Shown: positions 35,077-42,019 of the stretch, piece by piece
Numbering within the stretch: the stretch's first letter is position 1
How the letters are laid out: every line of letters starts with the position of its first letter
DNA from: Micromonospora noduli
GTDB taxonomy: Bacteria > Actinomycetota > Actinomycetes > Mycobacteriales > Micromonosporaceae
NCBI RefSeq assembly: GCF_003264365.1
Contig: NZ_PYAK01000020.1
Span: forward strand, 1 to 64,000
Direction: 5' to 3'
DNA length: 64,000 bases
The notes under the pieces: generated by a model
Seen by the model: the letters and a program-made list of their open reading frames with translations, nothing else
The model's database searches: none
Told to the model about the DNA's origin: nothing
Translations under genes and position numbers: made by a program

Positions 35077-36689
35077 GAGCTGGCCTCGGTGAGGTAGCGC
35101 TCGCGCAGGACCACCTTGCGGACCTTGCCGGTCACGGTGACCGGGATGTCGGCGGAGCGCACCGGCACGACCCGGCGCAGCGTGGCGCCGACGTCCGGGC
35201 CGAGGGCGGCGCGGACCCGCTCGGTGCGGTCCTCGGCCTCGTCGGCGCCGGCGGCCAACTCCAGCAGCACGTCGGTGACGACCGCGCCGGCCTCGGCGAC
35301 GATCACCACAGTGCAGTCGGTGACGTCCGGGCAGGCGGCGAGGATGCGTTCCTCGGACAGCGCTGTGTAGAAGCGCCGCCCGTCACCGGCGTCGACCGAG
35401 TCCACCGCCCGGTCCAGGTGGTAGTAGCGGCCGTCGGTGTCGGCCCGGACCAGGTCACCGGTGAGGTACCAGCCGCGCTGGCGGAAGCGGTAGGTGGTGA
35501 CCGAGTCGTTCCAGTAACCCCGGAACAGCGACGGCGAGTCGATGCCCAGGAAACCCACCTCGCCGACCGGCACCGGCTCGCCGTCGGCGTCGAGCACCGC
35601 GACAGTGGCGAACTGGTACGGGCGGCCGATGCAGCGGCCGTACCGGTCGGTGTCGGCGCGGTGGGTGATGTGGAACATCGAGTGCCCCATCTCGCTGGAG
35701 CCCAGCCCGTCGATGAAGACCGAGCCGGGCACCTTTGCCACCCCGTCGCGGGTGATGGTGTCGCGCCAACCGACCGCGACGAGGCGACGGATGTGCGGCT
35801 CGTGCGAGGCGTCGCCGGTGTTGAACCACAGCCGCACCGAGTCCAGGTCGTACCCGGACAGGTCGAAGCGGGCCAACTCCGCCCAGGTGACCGAGAAACC
35901 GAACACCCCGTCGGGGCGCCAGCGTTGGATGGCGTCGAGCACCCGCTCGCCGCCCTGCTCGGAGAGCAGGAACATCTGCGCGCGGTTGCCCAGCGCCTGG
36001 TTGACCATCAGCACCGTGGCGGTGTGCGGTGCGGGCAGCGCGTTGAGGATCCGGGTGGTGCCCTGCGCCTGCGGCATGGTGAGCAGGTGCCGGGTGGCCG
36101 CGAAGAGGCTGGCGTGCGAGTGGAGCACCGCCTTGGGCACCCCTGTCGTCCCGGAGGTGTGGGTGATCACGATCGGGTCGTCCGGGTGGTGCCGGTAGTG
36201 CGCCGGGGCCGTGGCCGGGTCACCCGTGCCGGCCTGCGCAGGGGTACCGAGCACTGGTACGCCCAGGTCGTGCCCGGCCAGCGATGCGGTGTGCGCGTCG
36301 TCGGCCAGCACACCGACACCCCGTAGGCGACGGATGTACTCGGCGGCGATCTCCGGGCGGAGTTTGCCGTTCATCAGCGCCGGGATCGCCCCGAGCCGGG
36401 CCAGCGCCAGGAAGCTGAGCACCATGTCGGCGGCGGTGGAGGCCCAGACGGCGACCGGGTCGCGGGGGCGTACCCCCTGCTCGTGCAGCCAGGCGGCGCG
36501 GGCAGCGACCCGCTCGTCGAGCCGCCCCAGCGTCAGCGGCGTTTCGGCCGGGTGCCCGTCGACGGCGGTGTCGAAGGTCAGGCCAGGCCCGTCCGGGTCG
36601 GCGCCGTGCGCCAGCACCCGGGCCAGGACGTTGCCCGCACCCAGCTCGGTGTCGGCGGCCAGTGCGCCGCGCAGTCCCCGTGTCCTCAT
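35073..36689 (-). CDS. AMP-dependent ligase/synthetase inside the ketosynthase operon
   Basis: A 538-residue ANL adenylating enzyme. The P-loop is ITHTSGTTGVPKAVLHSH, the A5 block GLGSSEMGHSMF, the A7/A8 region GWYLTGDLVRADTDGRYYHLDR, and the catalytic lysine near the C-terminus lies in VTVTGKVRKVVLRE. It probably activates an aryl or fatty acid as starter unit for the neighbouring ACPs or CoA. It is coupled on both sides by ATGA overlaps (KS fragment upstream, KS downstream). Confidence 0.88.
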   Translation of the reverse strand: MRTRGLRGALAADTELGAGNVLARVLAHGADPDGPGLTFDTAVDGHPAETPLTLGRLDERVAARAAWLHEQGVRPRDPVAVWASTAADMVLSFLALARLGAIPALMNGKLRPEIAAEYIRRLRGVGVLADDAHTASLAGHDLGVPVLGTPAQAGTGDPATAPAHYRHHPDDPIVITHTSGTTGVPKAVLHSHASLFAATRHLLTMPQAQGTTRILNALPAPHTATVLMVNQALGNRAQMFLLSEQGGERVLDAIQRWRPDGVFGFSVTWAELARFDLSGYDLDSVRLWFNTGDASHEPHIRRLVAVGWRDTITRDGVAKVPGSVFIDGLGSSEMGHSMFHITHRADTDRYGRCIGRPYQFATVAVLDADGEPVPVGEVGFLGIDSPSLFRGYWNDSVTTYRFRQRGWYLTGDLVRADTDGRYYHLDRAVDSVDAGDGRRFYTALSEERILAACPDVTDCTVVIVAEAGAVVTDVLLELAAGADEAEDRTERVRAALGPDVGATLRRVVPVRSADIPVTVTGKVRKVVLRERYLTEASS

Positions 36690-37273
36690 GGTCGTGCTCC
36701 TCCCCCCAGCAGCACCGCGACCGCCTCGGTCGGCTTCTCGGGTGCCTGTTCGATCAGGATCAGCAACACCTCGTCGGCGTCGCCGTCGTCGCGCAGCAGG
36801 TCGGCCTCGGCGACACCGTCGGTGTACGGGTCGCCGGTCGGGCTGAGGCAGACCACCGGGCCACGCAGGCCCCAGCGGGCCGCGAGGTGCCCGGCGACGC
36901 TGTTGGGCACGGACTGGAAAAAGAACAGTGGGCCGATCCGCCCGCCGGCCTCGACGGTGGCCCGTACGTGCTGGGCGCTGGCGAGATCACCGCTGGCGCT
37001 GACCAGCACGATCCCCGTCCGCACCCCGGCGGGCACTCCCGCCGACCCGTACCCCCGTCGCAGACACCGTTCCGCGACGGCCACCACCACCGGCGCGAAG
37101 TCCGAGTGCACGAACCCCGGCACCCCCGCCGCGCCGCCGCCGTCCCCACCCTCAGGCCACCAGGCCCGAGCCCTCTCCCCCGGCGATCTTGCGGTTTCGG
37201 TCGTCGTTTCGCGTGGTTGGTCGGATTCGTCGGGACAGGAGGTGCAAGATCGCGGGGAGTTGGGGGCGGTCAT
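36686..37273 (-). CDS. Short beta-ketoacyl synthase-like protein (N-terminal domain only)
   Basis: Up to 195 residues. The part from about residue 51 (VPGFVHSDFAPVVVAVAERCL) through FFFQSVPNSVAGHLAARWGLRGPVVCLSP resembles the short KS-like proteins (Ketoacyl-synt_2 type) found in aryl-polyene and related type II clusters. It has no catalytic His domain and no C-terminal half. The ATG at 37273 couples by ATGA to the upstream KS, but the first 40 codons are low-complexity and contain an inverted repeat (37183-37253); a GTG at 37123 could be the true start, giving 145 residues. Confidence 0.7.
   Translation of the reverse strand: MTAPNSPRSCTSCPDESDQPRETTTETARSPGERARAWWPEGGDGGGAAGVPGFVHSDFAPVVVAVAERCLRRGYGSAGVPAGVRTGIVLVSASGDLASAQHVRATVEAGGRIGPLFFFQSVPNSVAGHLAARWGLRGPVVCLSPTGDPYTDGVAEADLLRDDGDADEVLLILIEQAPEKPTEAVAVLLGGGARP
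37183..37253. repeat. Inverted repeat in the 5' part of the KS-like fragment gene
   Basis: GCGATCTTGC (37183-37192) and its exact complement (37244-37253) flank a 51-base AT-richer core. It looks like an intergenic REP-type insertion that either extends the N-terminus of the KS-like fragment or lies in its leader. Confidence 0.5.
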
Positions 37274-38409
37274 CCGACGCCGACCAGGAGAGCGGTGTTG
37301 GCGCCGCCGAATGCGGCGTTGAGGGTCAGGGCGTGGGTTGCCGTCGTCCTTCGCGGGCCATCCTTGACGACGTTCAGAGGGCAGGACTCGTCCTGGGCCA
37401 GCCAGCCGGCGTTGACCGGCAGTTCGCCGTGGCGCAGCGCGAGCGCGGTGACCACCAGTTCGAGCAACCCGGACGCCTCCAGCGCGTGCCCGTGCACCGA
37501 CTTCGTGGAGCTGACCGGGACCCGGTCGGCATGCCCGCCGAGGGCCCGGCGCAGGGCTGCCGCCTCGGCGGTGTCGCTCTGCGCGGTACCGGTGGCGTTG
37601 GCGTTGACGTAGCCGACGGACTGCGGTGGCAGCCCGGCCCGGCGCAGCGCGCCGCCGACCGCGCGGGCCAACCCGGTGCCGCCGGGCTCCGGCTGGCAGG
37701 GATGGAACGCGTCACCGGCCCGCCCCCAACCGACCACTGTGGCCACCGGGTCGACGCCGCGTCGCCGGCCGGTGCTCGATTCCAGCACCACCGCGGCCAC
37801 GCCGTCGCCCAGCAGCAACCCCCGGCGGCCGGCGCTGAACGGGCGGACCGCCCCGTCGACCGCGAGGGCGCGACCGGCGTCGAAGAGCGCGAACTGGTCC
37901 GGCTCCACCAGGTAGCCGGCCGCTACCACCACACGCTCGACATCACCCCGGGTGATCCGGGCGGCGGCGTCGGCCACCGCCGTGCTCGCGGACACGCAGG
38001 CGCTGGTGTAGACCCGGGTGTGACCCGAGAGTCCACAACGGGCGGCGAGTTGGCCGGCGAGCACGGCTGGCGCCGGACCGAGGGCCGGGCCTGCACCGGC
38101 GACCGGGCCCGCGCCGAGGGTCGGGCCGCCGTGCACGGCGAGCAGCAGCGCGCACCCGGCGCGCTGCGCGCGGTCCAGGCCGGCCGCCCGGCAGGCCCCG
38201 TCGATCGCGGCGGCCAACTCGTCGGGGAGGGTGGCGACCTCGGGCACTGTGGCCGCCACTGTGACCCGGCGGGCGGCGGTGTCGAATCGGTCCACCGGGC
38301 CGAACGCCGGCACCCCGGCCAGCGCACCGGCGAGCTGCGCGTCGGCGCCCCGTCCCAGGGCGCTGACCGCGTACACGCCGGTGAGCTGGGCGACGCGCGC
38401 CTCAACCAT
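37270..38409 (-). CDS. Divergent beta-ketoacyl synthase with Cys-Asn-His triad
   Basis: A 379-residue KS-family protein. The nucleophile is present (Cys138 in YTSACVSAST) and so is the last histidine (His308 in STKSVHGHALEASG), but the middle motif reads VNANATGT (Asn271) where active enzymes have VNAHGTGT. The codon is AAC. Loss of this histidine usually impairs malonyl decarboxylation, so the protein may act as a chain-length-factor-like partner, an acyltransferase or a non-condensing KS. ATG at 38409 overlaps the ACP stop by 8 bases. Confidence 0.88.
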   Translation of the reverse strand: MVEARVAQLTGVYAVSALGRGADAQLAGALAGVPAFGPVDRFDTAARRVTVAATVPEVATLPDELAAAIDGACRAAGLDRAQRAGCALLLAVHGGPTLGAGPVAGAGPALGPAPAVLAGQLAARCGLSGHTRVYTSACVSASTAVADAAARITRGDVERVVVAAGYLVEPDQFALFDAGRALAVDGAVRPFSAGRRGLLLGDGVAAVVLESSTGRRRGVDPVATVVGWGRAGDAFHPCQPEPGGTGLARAVGGALRRAGLPPQSVGYVNANATGTAQSDTAEAAALRRALGGHADRVPVSSTKSVHGHALEASGLLELVVTALALRHGELPVNAGWLAQDESCPLNVVKDGPRRTTATHALTLNAAFGGANTALLVGVG

Positions 38410-38647
38410 CTGCGGAGGCGGTCAGCGACGCCCGGAACACCACCAGGGCGTCGTCGACGGTGCGGATGCCGGCCAGTTCGTCGTCGGTGAGGTCCAGCCG
38501 GCGTTCGTAGCGCTGCTCGACGAGGTGCACCAGCCAGGCAAGCTCCATCGAGCCGATCCGGTCGGACACCTCGGCAGCCGGTTTCGCGGTGAGTTCGGCG
38601 AGCATGGTCATCAGGTCAGCTCGCCCCAGATCGGGCTGACCGCTCAT
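38402..38647 (-). CDS. Acyl carrier protein
   Basis: An 81-residue carrier protein with the phosphopantetheine serine in DRIGSMELAWL (the usual DSxxL appears as GSMEL). It follows a second ACP gene (TGATG overlap) and precedes the divergent KS. Two different ACPs in one operon suggest separate carriers for starter and extender or for two branches. Confidence 0.82.
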   Translation of the reverse strand: MSGQPDLGRADLMTMLAELTAKPAAEVSDRIGSMELAWLVHLVEQRYERRLDLTDDELAGIRTVDDALVVFRASLTASADG

Positions 38648-38913
38648 CAGCCTTTGTCGCTCGTCGCCTCGGTGACGCGATTGGCGACCATGGTGGTGAA
38701 CTCGCCGACCGTCATGAGGGCCAGCTGCTCCGACTCGTCGTCGGCGAACGTCACGCCGTACCGGTCCTCGACCCGCACGGACAGGTCGGCCAGAGCGAGC
38801 GACTCCAGGTCGACGCCGGAGGGGCCGAGCGTGGTGTCGTCGTCGAGCCCCTCGACGTCGTAGTTCATGTCGGCGAGCTGCTCGACGACGAAGGCGCGGA
38901 CCTCGGCTCTCAT
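38647..38913 (-). CDS. Acyl carrier protein, first gene of the 12-gene operon
   Basis: An 88-residue carrier protein, phosphopantetheine serine in GVDLESLALADL, with the acidic helix II surface typical of type II ACPs. The ATG at 38913 starts only 15 bases from the divergent PPTase start, so the promoter must overlap coding sequence or the mRNA must be leaderless. A much longer open frame upstream is antisense to the PPTase gene and is not used. Confidence 0.84.
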   Translation of the reverse strand: MRAEVRAFVVEQLADMNYDVEGLDDDTTLGPSGVDLESLALADLSVRVEDRYGVTFADDESEQLALMTVGEFTTMVANRVTEATSDKG

Positions 38914-38928
38914 GGATACCCTCTCTGC

Positions 38929-39615
38929 GTGGCTCAGCTGACGGTGCCCGGTCGGGACACCGCCTACGTGTGGGTCGGCCGCGACACCGGCGGTCAGCCG
39001 GATCCGGCCGCTGTGCTGGTGCGGCGGGCGGGTGCTCTGCTGCTCGGCCGCCCGGAGACCGAGTTGGTGCTGACGCACGACCGCGAGGGACGGCCGGTCG
39101 TCCGGGTCGACGAGGTGACCGGGTCGGTGGAGGTGGCGGTCAGCGTCAGCCGCACCGCCGGGCTGGTGGCGGTCGCCGCCCGTCGGGCCGGCGCGGTCGG
39201 GGTGGACGTGGAGCGCATCCGCCCGCTGCCGGCGCTCGCGCTGGCCCACCGCTGGTTCCCGCCCGCCGAGCTGGCCTGGTTGGGCGATCGGCCCGAGGCC
39301 GGCCGGACGGTGGACTTCCTGCGGCTGTGGACCGCCAAGGAGGCGGTCGGCAAGGCGCTCGGGCGGGGGTTGCGCGACGGCGGGCTGCACCGGTTGATGC
39401 CGCCGCCGGGGCTGCCGTTGCGGCCGGTGCCCGGCGACGAACTCCTGCGGGTCGGTCACCCACGGCTGGGCGGGGACCTCGTCCTGGCGGTCGCAGTGCG
39501 GGCGAGCGCGCAGGTCGACGTCGAGGTGGTGCAGCGGCCCGGTCACGGGGTGACCGCCGAGCGCAGCGCGTCGGTCGAGCGGACCAGCTTGCCGGTGGTG
39601 GTACGGGGCAACTGA
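38929..39615 (+). CDS. 4'-phosphopantetheinyl transferase (Sfp type)
   Basis: A 228-residue PPTase that converts apo-ACPs to holo form. Mg/CoA motifs are GVDVERIRP (residues about 84-92) and WTAKEAVGKALG (about 128-139). The GTG at 38929 is the first possible start; a GTG five codons later is an alternative, and neither has a strong ribosome site. Its 3' end overlaps the opposing AMP-ligase gene by 73 bases. Placement beside two ACP genes fits activation of these carriers. Confidence 0.88.
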   Translation: MAQLTVPGRDTAYVWVGRDTGGQPDPAAVLVRRAGALLLGRPETELVLTHDREGRPVVRVDEVTGSVEVAVSVSRTAGLVAVAARRAGAVGVDVERIRPLPALALAHRWFPPAELAWLGDRPEAGRTVDFLRLWTAKEAVGKALGRGLRDGGLHRLMPPPGLPLRPVPGDELLRVGHPRLGGDLVLAVAVRASAQVDVEVVQRPGHGVTAERSASVERTSLPVVVRGN

Positions 39616-40931
39616 TCGAGCAGGTGCAGCGCCCGGGGCCGTTTGTAGCCGGCCAACCGCTCGGCGAGGAGCTTGTCCAGCGTCTCCTCCGACAGCGGGC
39701 CGTCGGGTTGGACGTACGCGGTGATGCCGTCGTCCCAGACCACCACCGCGGCGGCAACCCCGGTCAGCTCGGCGACGGTGGCCTCCACCTCGGTCAGGTC
39801 GACCTTCATCCCGCCGACGGAGACCTGCGAGTCGAGTCGACCGCGCACCGTGACCAGGCCGGTGTCCTCATCGACGGTGCCGGCGTCGCGGGTGTGCAGC
39901 CAGCCGTCGGACCAGCGGGTCGGGTCGCTCAGGCCGACGTACGGCGACGCCGGGCAGGACACCCACAGCTCACCGCCGGACTCGCGGACCTGGATCCCGG
40001 GCGCGGGGGCGATCGACGGTCGGTGCGACCCGTACAGGTCGGTGCCGATCACCCCGACCTCGGTCATCCCGTACATGTTGCCCAGCGGCACCCCGTACCG
40101 GTCGGTGAACGCCCGGGCGACGGCGGCCGGCACCAGCTCGCCGCCGGTGGTCATCCGCCGCAGCTGCGGCAGTGGCCCGGCCGGGCGGGTGGAGGCGAGC
40201 AGTCCGATGTGGAACGGGACACCGAGCACGGTGGCCGGTGTGGTGCCGGCGCTGATCGCGGCCAGCACGGCGTCGCCGCTGAGCCGTTCCGGCGGCACCA
40301 GCTCGACCCCGGCGTGCAGCCCGTAGAGCAGGCCGCCGACCAGGCCGAGCACGTGCACCATCGAGGGCAGCAGGATGATCCGCTCGCCGGGCAGCGCCAC
40401 CCCGTCGATCCGGGTGTAGCGGTGCACCTCGGCGACCAGGTCGGCGGCGGTGCGGCCGATCACCTTGGACGGGCCGGTGGAGCCGGAGCTGAGCTGGATC
40501 ACGGCATGGCCGCTGACCGCCGGGCGGTCGGCGTACCGGGTGACGCCCTCGGTGACGTCGACGAAGATCTTCAGCGCGCCGCCACCGGTCCGCACCGGAG
40601 CGACCACCACCTGCGGGGTCAACCGGGCCAGCGCCCGGTCCACCTCGTGGTCGGTGAGCCGGTGGTCGAGCAGGATCGCCTGCCCCCCGGCGCGCCAGGT
40701 GGCGAGCAGGTTCACCACGTACGCCAGCGACGGTGGCAACCGCAGCGCCGCGGCGCCACCGGGGCGCAGTCCGGCGGTGGTCAACCGGTCCTGCGCGTCG
40801 GTCACCAGCCGGTGCAGTGTGGCTCGGTCGACGGGCTCGGGCAAACGGAGACAAACGTCGGTCGGGTGGCCGGCGAAAAGGACTTCGTCCACCCAGCCGG
40901 GGTCGGTCGCCGTAGGATCTTCTGCCGTCAC
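39543..40931 (-). CDS. AMP-dependent ligase (aryl/acyl-acid activating)
   Basis: A 462-residue ANL-family enzyme, shorter than most. The P-loop is LSSGSTGPSKVIGR, the A5 block NMYGMTEVGVIG, the A7-A8 stretch HTRDAGTVDEDTGLVTVRGRLDSQVSVGGMKVDLTEVE, and the catalytic lysine is in TTTGKLVRS. The short N-terminal part resembles ligases for small aryl acids. It is the third adenylating enzyme in the region. The GTG at 40931 follows a 290-base region without other genes. Confidence 0.86.
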   Translation of the reverse strand: MTAEDPTATDPGWVDEVLFAGHPTDVCLRLPEPVDRATLHRLVTDAQDRLTTAGLRPGGAAALRLPPSLAYVVNLLATWRAGGQAILLDHRLTDHEVDRALARLTPQVVVAPVRTGGGALKIFVDVTEGVTRYADRPAVSGHAVIQLSSGSTGPSKVIGRTAADLVAEVHRYTRIDGVALPGERIILLPSMVHVLGLVGGLLYGLHAGVELVPPERLSGDAVLAAISAGTTPATVLGVPFHIGLLASTRPAGPLPQLRRMTTGGELVPAAVARAFTDRYGVPLGNMYGMTEVGVIGTDLYGSHRPSIAPAPGIQVRESGGELWVSCPASPYVGLSDPTRWSDGWLHTRDAGTVDEDTGLVTVRGRLDSQVSVGGMKVDLTEVEATVAELTGVAAAVVVWDDGITAYVQPDGPLSEETLDKLLAERLAGYKRPRALHLLDQLPRTTTGKLVRSTDALRSAVTP

Positions 40932-41217
40932 TGCCGTTCACCGCCCAGCATGAAAGAGGGCGAATCCGCCCATCACGTACGCTTGTCGGGGTGCTGCGGG
41001 GAACCATACGACGCCCACAAGGCCATTGCTAGATGCGAATGGATGGATCAAAAGCAGCGGCCAGCCGGATTGCCGACAGCCCGTTCGGCGGACAGAATCA
41101 GGCGGGCGACTTGGCGGAGCGTCACCGAGGTATGACCCCTCGTACCACCGTCGCGCGGTGCCAGCCGGACGGCCGATGGCGTCGCGCTCACCGGGTGAGC
41201 CAGACGATGCGCGCGCG

Positions 41218-41658
41218 CTAGCTCGGTTTGATGCTGGCGAGTTGCACCAGCAGCTGAACCAGCCGGTACGCCTCGGCGACGTCGGCGGCGTGGAAGGCGA
41301 CCGTCCGGCCGCCGCCGACGCGGGTCACACCCGGCACCAGAGTTGCGAGGTCGACCATGTACGGGCCGTACAGGTCGACCTCGACGTCCAACGGCCCGGC
41401 CATCTTCGGCGGCGGAATCGAGGCGCGCCGGGCGATCGCGTCGGCGGCGGCGCGGCGCAGCCGCTCCCGTGCCTCCTGCGGATGCAGGGCCACCGCGGCG
41501 GCCTGCCCCAGGGTCTGCCTGACGGCGACGTTGAGGCCGATCTTCGCCCAGCGATCGTCCGGCCACCCGCACGTCGAGGATGGCGTCACGCAACGCCGCG
41601 CGCGAGGAGATCGTGCTCGTACAAGGAAATAGTGGCCTCCACCCGAGGGCGAGGCCAC
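41218..41658 (-). pseudogene. Remnant of an M55 D-aminopeptidase gene (C-terminal part)
   Basis: The frame ends with a stretch typical of the C-terminus of M55 (DppA-like) metallopeptidases: WAKIGLNVAVRQTLGQAAAVALHPQEARERL, then MAGPLDVEVDLYGPYMVDLATLVPGVTR and GRTVAFHAADVAEAYRLVQLLVQLASIKPS, stop TAG. The N-terminal half with the metal ligands is missing and the first ~33 residues of this frame do not fit the family. I read it as a truncated relic (real similarity about 41218-41560). Flanks 40932-41217 and 41590-41701 hold nothing else I can support. Confidence 0.65.
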
Positions 41659-41701
41659 TACATCCTGGATCGAGCGCGATCATCCAGGCCGGCGCAGAGC
41701 G

Positions 41702-42019
41702 TCAGGTCAGCGCCGGCGTCTGGGCGTGGATGTGGAAGCGCAGCGAACGGGCGTCGGTGAAGCACTCCCGCATCGGGCGTACGAGGTCCCGGTGCTCCGG
41801 GCTGCGTTCCCACTCTTCGAAGTCGGCCAGGCTCGCCCACTCGCTGGTGATCAACCACTGCTCCGGGTCGGTCGACGACCGGCACACCTGGTCGACCAGG
41901 TGCCCCGGCACACCGCTGGCGACGAGGTGCCGCACCTCCTCGTACGCGGCGAGGAACTGCTCGGTGCGCGGCACCGGCACCCGTACCAGAAAGACCACCC
42001 GGGCCCGTTTGTCGCTCAT
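41702..42019 (-). CDS. Antibiotic biosynthesis monooxygenase (ABM) family protein
   Basis: A 105-residue ferredoxin-like alpha+beta-barrel protein of the cofactor-free monooxygenase type (VVFLVRVPVPRTEQFLAAYEEVRHLV, EWASLADFEEWERSPEHRDLVRPM). In aromatic type II PKS loci such proteins oxidise ring carbons to quinones. ATG at 42019 overlaps the KSbeta stop (ATGA). It is the last gene of the pigment-type operon. Spore-pigment clusters carry a similar protein near KS/CLF. Confidence 0.82.
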   Translation of the reverse strand: MSDKRARVVFLVRVPVPRTEQFLAAYEEVRHLVASGVPGHLVDQVCRSSTDPEQWLITSEWASLADFEEWERSPEHRDLVRPMRECFTDARSLRFHIHAQTPALT

